From positions 14,756,001 to 14,820,000 of the forward strand of contig CM060734.1 of assembly GCA_030704615.1 (NCBI GenBank): a DNA stretch of 64,000 nt, written 5' to 3'. Positions within the stretch are counted from its first letter, which is position 1. Each line of letters opens with the position of its first letter. Below the pieces are notes generated by a model. It was not told the origin of the DNA and searched no databases. It saw only the letters and a program-made list of their open reading frames with translations. The position numbers were made by a program, and so were the translations under genes. Shown here piece by piece: positions 55,338 to 64,000 of this stretch. The stretch comes from Takakia lepidozioides (taxonomy: Eukaryota > Streptophyta > Takakiopsida > Takakiales > Takakiaceae).

Positions 55338-56252
55338 CACATCCCTACCAACAGGGAGTCAATGTCCTCATCGACTTGTCCATTTTGTAGAAACGAACAT
55401 CCAAGTTGTGGCGTCCCACATCAAGGAGTTTGTTTCCGCACCATGGCGTCCCCATGGCAAAGAACCAAACCCCACACTTGACTCTACTCTCCACTAGCTA
55501 GTTCGGCCGACTTCCTCCAAGTCCCGGCCAAGGGTGGAGCCTCTCAAGCTCCTCCCAGTGCACTCTTCTTGGCCTACTTCAAGGCCAAGGAACGATCCTC
55601 CCCGAGGATCGAATCGCCTTACTGCAACAACATTGCTTGCGACCGCTCATGATGCCGCTTTGGGCATCACCTTGAGCAAGGGTTCACCTCGAACCCTCTT
55701 TGACTAGGAAGATAACCTTGAACCAACCGTGCGCCCCAATCACTACAATTGGGTCCGCCTTGGAATGCTGGCCTGAGGTACAGGAACACGCCGAAGCCGC
55801 ACTACGACTTCGTCCCGAGGCTACACGATTATAGTACGTGAACGGAAGCACGTAGCTTCCGCGTTAGCCCGCACTACAAGGCAACCCCCTCGGTAGCGTA
55901 GTTATAGTACACGCACGCGCCAGGTGCGCACTAGCACGTGAACTCCCAAGGAAGGCGCATGTTTCCTTGCCCCTTGGATGGGAGTCACCCGATTTCGGCA
56001 CTGCGCAACACACGATTAACCCAATTTACCTCTCCCACTTTTGTAAGCTAGCATGCATTCTACACACTAGCCAACCATACCATGCATCACCATTCCAAAC
56101 AAAATAGAAAGCACAACATTTGGAAACCATTTCATTTAAAGCAAATTTTGTACAATACAAGTTTTTGCAATCGGATTCCTTAGCTAGCTAAGCTGGGCTA
56201 AGCATGCATTTCCTCCCCCACGCTCCAAGGTTGATGTCCCCATCAACTCTTC
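55338..56252. other. Non-coding 3' region of the chromovirus
   Basis: About 900 bp between the pol stop and the 3' LTR of the minus-strand chromovirus. No coding sequence seen. Confidence 0.5.
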
Positions 56253-58815
56253 TTCCGCTTTTGAGGTCGCCCTTCGAACGCTGCAACCGCCTCGGATGCG
56301 TTTCCCATTTCTGAGGCACGCACCCAAGATGCCTCCACATGATGATAGCCCTTCCATTTGACGAGATACTCCGTTTCTCGTTCTTGAACCTCCTCGACTT
56401 AAGCACTGTCTCCACCTCGTACTCAGGTTCATTTTCATGATCCAACAGCACAGGTGGCGGACGCAACACTTGCTGTCGATTCGGACGCGCTTCATCTTTG
56501 AAGTAAGGCTTCAAAAGGGAGACGTGGAATACTGGATGCACCTTGCTGTTTGCCGGCAACTCCAATTCATACACATCCTCATTCATAACCTTCCGGATGC
56601 GAAAGGGTCCCGCATACGGAGGTACGAACTTCGGACTCACTTCCGGAGGTAGTCGGAAATTCTTGATGTTCAACCAGACCTCCGTGCCTGCCTCAAACTT
56701 CACTTCCCTCCGCTTCCGATTTGCTTGCCTTTCATACCGTTTCCTAGCTTTGGCAATGTTGTACTTTGCGAGCTTCAACAAACGCTCGCGTTCTTCCAGT
56801 ACCGCCGCTACTGCCGGTTCCTCAACATCCTGGGCGGCCCAACTTGTCGGCACCAGAGGTGCTTTTCTATAGACCAATACGAAAAGGGAAACTCCCGTTG
56901 CGGAGTGTTCTGTGTTGTTATAACAGAACTCTACCGCGTCTAAGTGTTCCACCCAGTCTGATTGGTCTACCGACACGTAATTCCGCAAGATCTGTTTCAC
57001 TACGGAAATCACTCTTTCCGTTTGGCCGTCGGTCGTAGGTCGGAAGGCGGTGCTCATCTTCAGCCTCGTCCCCATCTTCTTCCAAAGTGTCTTCCAAAAT
57101 TTACTCGTAAACTTTGGATCGCGGTCCGAGACAATATCCTTCGGGACTCCATGATGCTTTAAGACGTGGGCGAAGTAAAGTCGCTTTGTTTCCTGCGCCG
57201 TTGCCGTCTCCTTGGTGGGGATGAAATGGCCCATTTTACTGAACCTATCCACCACCACCATGATTGCATCGAATCCTTTTGACAGCGGCATAGCAGTCAT
57301 GAAATCCATCGAGACGATTCCCAAGTCCCCTCTGGAATCGGCAAGGGTTGTAACAGCCCCGCTTGCTTTTTGTACTCGCTCCGGTTTTGTTGGCATGTGG
57401 TGCATGTCTTGACATACTCCTCTGCCTCCTCCTCAGTTTGGGCCAGAAATACTCTTTCTTCAAGAGTGCCGCAGTGCGCTTGGCTCCGCCGTGGCCCGCA
57501 AGCGGGCTATCATGGCATTCTCTCAAGAGACTATCTCTGATCCCTCCCTTCGGCACGTAGAGACGCTTTTGCTTATACCGGAGCAGTCCATTTTGCAAAT
57601 GGAACTGTGATTTAACCCCCATCCTCAAGTCCTGCATCACGGACTTCGCCAGCTCATCCTTCCGGCAAGCCTTCCGGATCTTCCTTTGGAGCGCCGTCTC
57701 GCCCCTGTACACCAACATGAGCTGTTGCTTTCTACTTAAAGCATCGGCCACCACATTGTCCCGTCCCGGTTTGTACCGGATATCCACGTCGAACTCCGCC
57801 AAAGTATCTTGCCACCTAAGTTGTTTTGGGGACAACTTGGGCTGCGTGGCAAAATACTTCACCGTAACATTGTCCGTGAACACCTTCACTGGGTTGGAAC
57901 CAACATAGTGGCGCCAAAGCTCAAGACAATGCACCACCGCCTTCATCTCTTTTTTGTGCGTCGGCCACCGTCGCTCCACTTCATTCAGTTTCTTACTTTC
58001 ATAAGCCACTGGACGTCCATCTTGCATAAGTACACCCCAATCGCGAAGTCCGACGCATCTGTATGAATCTCGAACGGACGATCGAACTCCGGGATTTTCA
58101 AGACTGGAGCTTCCACCATCCGCTGCTTCAATTCAGCAAAAGCTTGGCCACAAAGGGTGTTCCATACCCAGACTTTGGATTTACATAGAAGGTCCGACAG
58201 CGGCCCCGCGATCTTGGCGAAATTTCTCACATACTCCCGGTAATAGGAGGCGAGTCCAAGGAAGGATCGCACTCCCGGGACCGAAGTTGGAGGCTCCCAG
58301 TCCAAGATCGCCCTCATCTTTCTGTCATCCATTTTGATCCCATCCTGTGTAATCACATGCCCCAGGAACTCCACTTTCGTGACCCCGAATTCGCACTTTG
58401 AAGCTTTGGCGTACAGCTTCCCTTCCCGCAATTTTTGGAACACCCTTTTGAGGTGCTCCAGGTGCTCCTCCTTTGTTTTTGAGTACACCAAGATGTCGTC
58501 GATGTACACGATCACAAAATTATCCAACCACTCCTGAAAAAGGCTGTTCATCAGCGTGCTAAAGGTCGCGGGTGCATTGGTGAGCCCAAAAGGCATCACC
58601 AAGAACTCATATGAACCATACCTTGTCCTGCACACAGTCTTCTCCTCATCTCCTTCCGCCACCCGAATTTGATGATAGCCGGAGCACAAGTCGATCCGGC
58701 TGAAATACTTCGCTCCTGCCAACCGGTCGAAAAGGTCGTCGATCTTTGGCAAAGGGTACCGGTTTTTGATAGTCACCTTATTCAAAGCCCTGTAATCGAC
58801 ACACATGGGAAATGG
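56253..58815 (-). pseudogene. Ty3/gypsy chromovirus pol (RT, RNase H, integrase, chromodomain), family A
   Basis: [57 protein letters not shown] and the YIDD site ([13 protein letters not shown]). RNase H follows after a frameshift near 58020: [30 protein letters not shown] and RYKPGRDNVVADALSRK. Integrase: H2C2 (ECHDSPLAGHGGAKRTAALL), a frameshift near 57400, then SMDFMTAMPLSKGFD, DIVSDRDPKFTSKFW and DGQTERVISVVKQILRNYV. After KVHPVFHVSLLKPYF a chromodomain reads YEVETVLKSRR, then (another frame) EYLVKWKGYHHVEASWV, ending at 56253. The chromodomain guides integration to heterochromatin. The 5' part (gag, protease, start of RT) is cut at 58810. Confidence 0.9.
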
Positions 58816-59275
58816 CCACAAAGGAGATCATATGCCATCGCAGGCTTCTCCAAAGCATTATATGCCCCCAGCCTCACCCCACCCCTCTCTACAGTGACAA
58901 CCAATCAGCCATACGGTTGGTACACAATCCGGAATTTCACCGGAGGACGAAGCACATAGATGTGGGAGAGCATCAGGAAGAGGGCCATATCGACATTCGT
59001 TATGTGCCTACAGTCAATCAAGTTGCTGATGTGCTTACCAAGCCACTAGCAACTAACAGATTTCAGCAAATGTGCAGTCTACTTGGACTACAGCCAGCAG
59101 CTTGAGATTTTTTGAAAGCTACACGAGTGTGTTACCGTTGAGTGGGAGTGTTGAATGGCATGTTTTCTGCAATGCCAACACACTAGATCTGCTCTCTAGA
59201 TCAGTTCTCTAGATCAATGCCGGCTTTGTAGGAAGTCACTGCTGCACCACCGCACCTTCTAGCGGTGACTTAACT
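58812..59275 (+). mobile_element. Ty1/copia 3' fragment: RNase H end plus LTR start
   Basis: From about 58890 the plus strand reads YSDNQSAIRLVHNPEFHRRT, KHIDVG, HIDIRYVPTVNQVADVLTKP, the C-terminal signature of copia RNase H, ending at 59103-59105. A purine tract (GAGTGGGAG) precedes an LTR start TGTTGAATGGCA at 59149. The LTR is cut at about 59275 by a LINE fragment. It abuts the minus-strand chromovirus at 58810, so two elements are joined head to head at that point. Confidence 0.8.
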
Positions 59276-59735
59276 CAGGGCAAGAAGCCTACCTTTGAAC
59301 AGTAAACAGAAGCAGAGAGGAAAGGGAGAGTGCAATTGCCCGTTGTGTGGGCAACCCGAAGACAATATTCATTTTCTGATTCACTGTCCGGGGTACTCTC
59401 GCTAGAGAGAAGCTCTCCTCCAATCTATCAAGAGAATTGTGCCTGTACCTCTGTTTACCAACTTTGAAAGTCTCGAGGCTGAGCCAAAAGCCCAGGCCCT
59501 TCTGAGGCCTAGTTTTTGGGCAAATCACACACAGCAGATTGATGCTTGTGTGAAGGGATTTCTAGAGGATATCTGGAAAACCCGTATTAATTCTATTTAT
59601 AAAGGTAAGTCTTACTACCAATGTCAGCCCCTGATAGAGGTAGGTTCTATCCCTTTGGTTTCCGCTCAAACTGGGCGCGGGGTCAATGGCCACAAGGCTA
59701 CGGCAAACAACGTCTTATGAGTACATTCTCTAGAA
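59276..59735 (+). mobile_element. LINE tail, copy 3
   Basis: Same family as the two copies around PAH, on the plus strand. It starts inside the zinc-motif region (AAACAGAAGCAGAGAGG), reads [20 protein letters not shown] and FLEDIWKTRINS, and ends at GTCTTATGAGTACA. The next copy follows immediately. Confidence 0.8.
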
Positions 59736-60870
59736 TCCATTCAAGTGGGGTGCTTAAGGAGTGTATGTCAGCATGCTCCAAAACAACCAATGTGGCTGTT
59801 CGGGGTGAGTTTGGCATTCCGTCCTTAAGCTCCCGACGAGATGAATTCAAGATCAGATGGTGGGGTCAGCTGCAACATATGTCCAACACCAGATATCCTA
59901 AGTTAATCAACTCTATATCTTGGAAATAGGACCGCCCTGTCAAGCAGGCTAAGTTTTGGCAGAAGAGAGTAGAAGAGATTCTCAAGGACCTGGACCTGGA
60001 ACCGCAAGTCTTGACCCTGCTGGATAAATCTAACTTAGAGGCTGTAGTATCCAAAGCCATGTCTGTTGCCATGAGATTGTCTGATGAAAATGAAGTTAGG
60101 TAGAAAACTTCCCTGAACTTGTTTCCAGTCAGTGACATGGGGGAGGACATCTTGGATGACCTCAAGGGTCTACCCACTCTCGGCACCGGACTGAAATTTA
60201 AACTCAGGGCAGGAAGCCTACTTTTGAACAACAAACAGAAGCAGAGAGGAAAGGGAGAGTGCAATTGCCCGTTGTGTGGGCAACCTGAAGACAATATTCA
60301 TTTTCTGATACACTGTCCGGGGTTCTCTCACCAAAGAGACGCTCTCTTCAAATCTATCAAGGGAATTGTGCCTGTACCTCTGTTTACTAACTTTGAAAGT
60401 CTCAAGGCTGAGCCAAAAGCCCAGGCCCTCCTGAGGCCTAGTTTTTGGGCAAATCACACACAACAGATTGATGCTTGAGTGAAGGGATTTCTAGAGGATA
60501 TATGGAAAACCCGGATTAATTCTATATATGAAAGTAAGTCTTACTACCAACGTCAGCCCCTGACAGAGGTAGGTTATGTCCCTATTGTTTCCACTCAAAC
60601 TGGGCGCGGGGTCAATGGCCACAAGGCTACGGCAAACATCGTCTTATGAGTACAATCTCTCTCTCTCTGAGGATCAGAAATGCTTAGCAGCTTACCTGCA
60701 CGAGGCCTTCACCCTTAGACAATCCCTCAAGCAATAGTTTTATTTTTTTCTCTGGTATTGTTTCCTCTCTCATGTTTTTTTTTTGCCCCATTTTGTTCGA
60801 GAAACTCTATGAGCTTTCCGCAGACGTTATAAAGTACCATTTCATTTCATTTCATTTCTCTCTCTCTATC
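59736..60870 (+). mobile_element. LINE tail, copy 4, with 3' UTR
   Basis: Starts at the ESIQ…[12 protein letters not shown] segment, continues FEDL-type [56 protein letters not shown] and [15 protein letters not shown]. In-frame stops at about 59927, 60101 and 60476. Unlike the other copies it continues past GTCTTATGAGTACA into a (TC)n run (60652) and a 3' UTR ending in GTTATAAAGTACC and (CATTT)n near 60840-60865, which is probably the true 3' tail of the family. Confidence 0.75.
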
Positions 60871-60872
60871 TC

Positions 60873-61345
60873 CCGTTCTCGAGGCTGAGCCAAAGCCCAA
60901 GCCCTTTTGGGCCAAGTTAAAGGGCAAATCACACACATCAGATGGATGCTTGTGTAAAGGGATTTCTAGAGGATATCTGGAAAACTCGGATCAATGGTCT
61001 GTTCCAAGGAAAAGTCATACTACTGGCGTCAGCCCCTGACAAAGATAGTTTCTGTCCCTTTGTGTTCCGCTCAAACTGGGCGCGGGGTCAATGGCCACAA
61101 GGCTACGGCAAACAACGTCTTATGAATATATTCTCTCCTCCCAATCCATGACAGATTTTCATGATGAGGGCCAGAGATGCCTGGTAGCACACCTGCATGT
61201 CTCTCAAATTTAAATGACTTCTCCATATTAAAGACTAGATTTTGGGCTTCTTTTTAGGCCCCACTTTTTTCCTTGTTTCTTGCTTTCTTTCTCCCACTTT
61301 TTGAGTTTCCGAGATGTTATAAAATTTATTACATTTCTTTCACAA
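60873..61345 (+). mobile_element. LINE tail, copy 5, diverged
   Basis: Starts at CTCGAGGCTGAGCC, follows the same protein (GFLEDIWKTRING) to GTCTTATGA near 61123 and a 3' UTR that aligns in outline with copy 4 (TGAGGGCCAGAGATGCCTGG), ending near the TTATAAAATTTATTACATTT at 61317-61336. More diverged than copies 3 and 4. Confidence 0.65.
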
Positions 61346-61352
61346 TCAGTAT

Positions 61353-62067
61353 AGAATCTGGCTGACTTGGAATCTGTTCTGGCAGCTAGGCATTTCCTAA
61401 CAAGTGGAGGAGAAGCCAAGGCTTGGAAGGGCATCAGCGACCCCGCTAATGCAGGAAAGGATCATGGGCTTGTGTTCTATTATGATGGTCAGGGCTTTGC
61501 AGCTGTTTCCATCACACCCACCTGGTTCCACCTTCTAGGACATGTATGGAGCGGCCTGCATATGGTGGATTTATCTAAGAATTAGAGCTTCCAGCTAAAT
61601 GAAATCATGCTCCCATCCTCTCCAAATGTCATTCACCTAATTATTTCAATCATGAATCATTCATGCCCTGCCATTGTATAGTAGTGTAAGATAGAAGTGC
61701 ATCTGTGTAGACAGACTGTCCATCGACAGCAAAGCAGAATACAGACAGAAGTGGTAGCCTGAGACTCATTGAGTTGTTGAGTTGGCCTCAGAAAGCTACC
61801 TTGAAGCTTTAGACATTAATCGATGGAATGTGACTTCACAACTCCATTCTTTACATGTAAGTGTGAAGAAACTGCTACATAAGTGTACTTGAAAATGGAA
61901 GATTCTGTTCCAACTGCGGGAAGGCAGTGTTCTATTGGGTGCTTTGTGGTTGTCTGCAGGCTGTGCTTGCCAGTCAGGTTAAGTCAGGTGAAGGGTTGAG
62001 TCTGCAGCAATATCTTGCCACTTCCCTTGTGAATGAAGAGGGAGAAGATCATGTGGTTACAGAGGTC
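61353..62067 (+). pseudogene. Two exons of an unidentified gene, cut by an LTR
   Basis: A candidate exon from about 61353 reads NLADLESVLAARHFLTSGGE and HGLVFYYDGQGFAAVSITPT, ending at a stop at 61584 or at a donor near GGACAT|GTATGG. A second candidate begins at TCTGCAG|GCTGTGCT (61959) and reads AVLASQVKSGEGLSLQQYLA and SLVNEEGEDHVVTE up to 62067, where LTR family B starts. The composition looks like cellular coding DNA. I do not recognise the protein. Confidence 0.35.
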
Positions 62068-62527
62068 TGTAAAGCCCCATATTTGCTTAGCCTGAAAATG
62101 GCCCGTTTCATCCAAAACGGCGATACACATCCATAGTATAACTTTTCGGCATATAAAGTCGTTAAACCATTACAATTATATCTAGGTTAGGGTTAGTTTT
62201 GGCTTGTGGCCACATCCTGGCCCTTTATCAGATCTAGGGTTACTAAGCGGCGCCGTGGGTTTTGGCTTGTGACGCCTCGCCACGCGGCGAGCAACTAAAG
62301 CTAGGGCTTTTGTATAAAGACGGTGCCTTGACACAAGGTCAGGGCGGTGTATTCGGGTGTTAGTGTATATGTGATTTTGGTGTACAAGCTTTGGATGAGA
62401 GCTCATGTGTGTCAGATCCTCGTGCTTGATCCTCCTCTCGTGCATTGCCTGCTCTTTCCGCTTGCCCCTTTGTTGTGAAAACTTGTTTCTTGAGAGGAAA
62501 GGAGTATATGCTTCAGGCTCGTTTTGT
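62068..62527 (+). mobile_element. LTR of gypsy family B (plus orientation)
   Basis: Starts TGTAAAGCCCCATATTTGC and is the inverted counterpart of 51757-52123. Detectable similarity ends near 62527 within GGCTCGTTTTG. No internal coding region of family B follows, so it is a solo or truncated LTR. Confidence 0.7.
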
Positions 62528-62789
62528 GGTGGAGAGAAGCCGGGTAGTGTCTAGGTGTTTTAGCATCCACTGCCCGCTTTGACAACATTGTTAGGTTGTT
62601 GAGGGATCTGCGCGCTAATCTTTTTATCGTTGCTCTCTAAATTTCAATCTTGTCTGATGGCCTCCAGCCACCTTGCGATGTTTTCTCCTGCTGTTTCGTA
62701 TTTTCTTTCTCATCCTGCTCATTGTGCTGTGTTGCAGGACGATGGCCTCAGTGCGTAGTACTAGCTGTGTAGCACGCAGAGAGGGAGAA

Positions 62790-63514
62790 TGTCGTGGCCC
62801 TTTGCCTTGAGGGCAGGGGGTCGGGACACAGAAGGGGCTGCCCCTGTGGTGGGGGCAGTAGCAGCGATAGGTACGGGGGCTGAAGCACCCTTGAGTGCCC
62901 AAGGCACTCAAGGAGGCGGAGGCGCTCACTAGGTGGAGCCCCGCACACCGGGTTGCGGTGGGGGTGGCTCCACAAGGGGTGGTGGTAGCTTAGCGGGACT
63001 TAGTGGGGGTGGCATAGGACTCACCATGGGGTGGAGACCTCGTGGTGGGAGTCGTGGGGAGTCTTGGGACTCATCTCGGCCCAATGGGGCCGTGGTGAGT
63101 GGGCCAAGACTCACCGCAACTCACCACCGAGAGTCGAGGGTCTTCGTGGTGGTTCACCATAAAATGGCATGGTTGTTTGTGAAACCCCCGCGGACAGCTA
63201 CAAAAGTATATATAGGGAGTAGTAACCCCGAGAACGGTGCAAGCCCGTTGGTGACCAAAAACTAGTGAGTAAGCGAGCGAGCCGGAAAGCGACCAAAGAG
63301 TGGGGAGCTGTTCCGGACTGCCATCTACCAAAGGGAATTCCCGCTAGGCCCAAATTGGTGGAGGGTCTTTCGAGAGATCGAAGGGGGACCGTTATGCCCC
63401 GGTGAGCAGCCGAAGCTCCAAGTTGGCCCGGCGGCCAGGTTGGGAGTCAGGCGCGCGCATCAAAGCGAGTAACAATGACTTGAAGGGGAGCTTACCGAAG
63501 TGAGGTGCGCGACA
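62790..63514 (+). mobile_element. 5' LTR of chromovirus family A (plus orientation)
   Basis: Starts TGTCGTGGCCCTTTGCC and ends GAGGTGCGCGACA, so TG…CA. It is directly followed by a primer-binding site and gag, which makes it a 5' LTR. A TATATAGGGAG word near 63210 may belong to its promoter. The sequence just before it, AGAGAGGGAGAA, looks like a polypurine tract, so another element end may abut it. Confidence 0.88.
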
Positions 63515-63516
63515 CT

Positions 63517-63528
63517 TGGTATCAGAGC
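63517..63528 (+). promoter_or_regulatory. Primer-binding site, initiator Met-tRNA type
   Basis: TGGTATCAGAGC, two bases after the LTR end. It is the standard complement of the 3' end of plant initiator methionine tRNA and the start site for minus-strand cDNA synthesis in many plant LTR elements. Confidence 0.92.
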
Positions 63529-63569
63529 TTAGAGTTCAGTACGCGATCGTCCTTGGGATTGGCCTCATC

Positions 63570-64000
63570 ATGGGGTCGGGCAAGCCAAAGCGAAAGCGGA
63601 ACGGCCCAAAAGATGATGATCCTGGTGAGCCCGATGGGGGCGACGTGTCACCGAGACGGCCGTTTGAGGAAGCGATGCATGTTTCCGAAAATGAGGCCGC
63701 TCAAGAGCGGGAGGAATCTGAGGAGTCGGAGCCCGAGGAATCCCTGAGAGCTCCGACCGACCAACAGATGCATCCCATGCCGGCAGCCTTTTGGGAAGGG
63801 TTGTTGGCGCAATTTGGCGGGACGTTGAAAGACGTGTTGAAGGCGGCTAATGCCACTTCCACTAAGACAAAGTTTAAGGTGAAGCCTAAGGAACCCGGCA
63901 CCTTCGAGGGCGTCCAAAATCGGAAGGCACTCAACACCTGGCTCTTGGAGCTAGAGCAGTACTTCCGGGCGGCCAAGTTGAGTGACGAGGATCGGGTGGA
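63570..64000 (+). CDS. gag of chromovirus family A, runs off the window
   Basis: Starts MGSGKPKRKRNGPKDDDPGE, 41 bp after the primer site, and stays open to the end of the window. It has a charged, acidic N-terminal part (SENEAAQEREESEESEPEES), then KVKPKEPGTFEGVQNRKALN and TWLLELEQYFRAAKLSDEDR, the start of a retrotransposon gag domain. No lesion is seen in the visible 143 codons, so this copy may be younger than the rest. Confidence 0.85.
   Translation, partial: MGSGKPKRKRNGPKDDDPGEPDGGDVSPRRPFEEAMHVSENEAAQEREESEESEPEESLRAPTDQQMHPMPAAFWEGLLAQFGGTLKDVLKAANATSTKTKFKVKPKEPGTFEGVQNRKALNTWLLELEQYFRAAKLSDEDRV

Noticed and set aside
54896-55497. Open frames rich in Pro/Thr in the 54.9-55.5-kb region, and their mirror at 62.6-63.3 kb
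   Set aside because: They lie inside the LTR of chromovirus family A, in both inverted copies. They are not genes.
1-64000. tRNA, rRNA or riboswitch genes
   Set aside because: I looked for tRNA-like cloverleaf signals and conserved rRNA words by eye and found none I could support; the only tRNA-related sequence is the primer-binding site at 63517.

Overview
This is a repeat-dominated stretch of nuclear DNA from a streptophyte, most likely a land plant. The evidence is one intron-rich lipin/PAH phosphatidate phosphatase gene (11 exons, about 11.4 kb), decayed plant-type PPR repeats, PDF motifs of the OSB organellar ssDNA-binding family, a broken GH28 polygalacturonase, and a Ty3/gypsy chromovirus with the initiator-Met-tRNA primer site common in plant elements. 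The size and mixture of decayed mobile elements would suit a large-genome fern, lycophyte, bryophyte or charophyte; the sequence alone does not settle which.

Layout. 1-2.3 kb: no convincing gene. 2.3-5.4 kb: tandem duplicated fragments of an OSB-like gene interleaved with a decayed PPR array. 5.9-6.15 kb: eight CACGTG boxes in about 230 bp. 6.5-10.0 kb: two LINE ORF1-like (DUF4283 plus zinc knuckle) 5' regions in head-to-head inverted orientation. 10.36-11.1 kb: kinase-like pseudogene. 11.3-15 kb: foldback elements and a ~120-bp satellite. 15.3-17.5 kb (minus): decayed RING-like orphan protein. 17.9-22.3 kb: a hAT (DUF659/hATC) transposase gene bracketed by two arrays of ~24-nt GC-rich hairpins spaced about 50 bp. 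22.3-28.4 kb: a Ty3/gypsy element (gag, protease, RT, RNase H, integrase) that also contains a C5 cytosine DNA methyltransferase domain between protease and RT and a PHD finger at its C terminus.

28.4-41.4 kb: upstream region and the PAH gene, whose first intron and 3' end each carry a 5'-truncated antisense LINE with a 13-bp target-site duplication. 41.4-44 kb: second LINE copy, then a 285-bp tandem duplication. 44-47.6 kb: a C-rich remnant of a non-LTR element with RNase H, a CCHC motif and a putative restriction-like endonuclease. 48.5-49.7 kb (minus): GH28 pseudogene. 51.7-64 kb: a nest of Ty3 and Ty1 fragments and LINE tails, with two different LTRs each present in inverted copies; the right-hand LTR is followed by a primer-binding site and a gag gene that runs off the window.

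Only PAH looks like a working cellular gene, and even it has one in-frame stop in this sequence. Most else is mobile DNA in decay; many inactivating stops are of the CGA>TGA, CAG>TAG, CAA>TAA and TGG>TAG/TGA types expected from deamination of methylated cytosine. The most striking system is the gypsy element that pairs a DNA methyltransferase (writer) with a PHD finger (reader).
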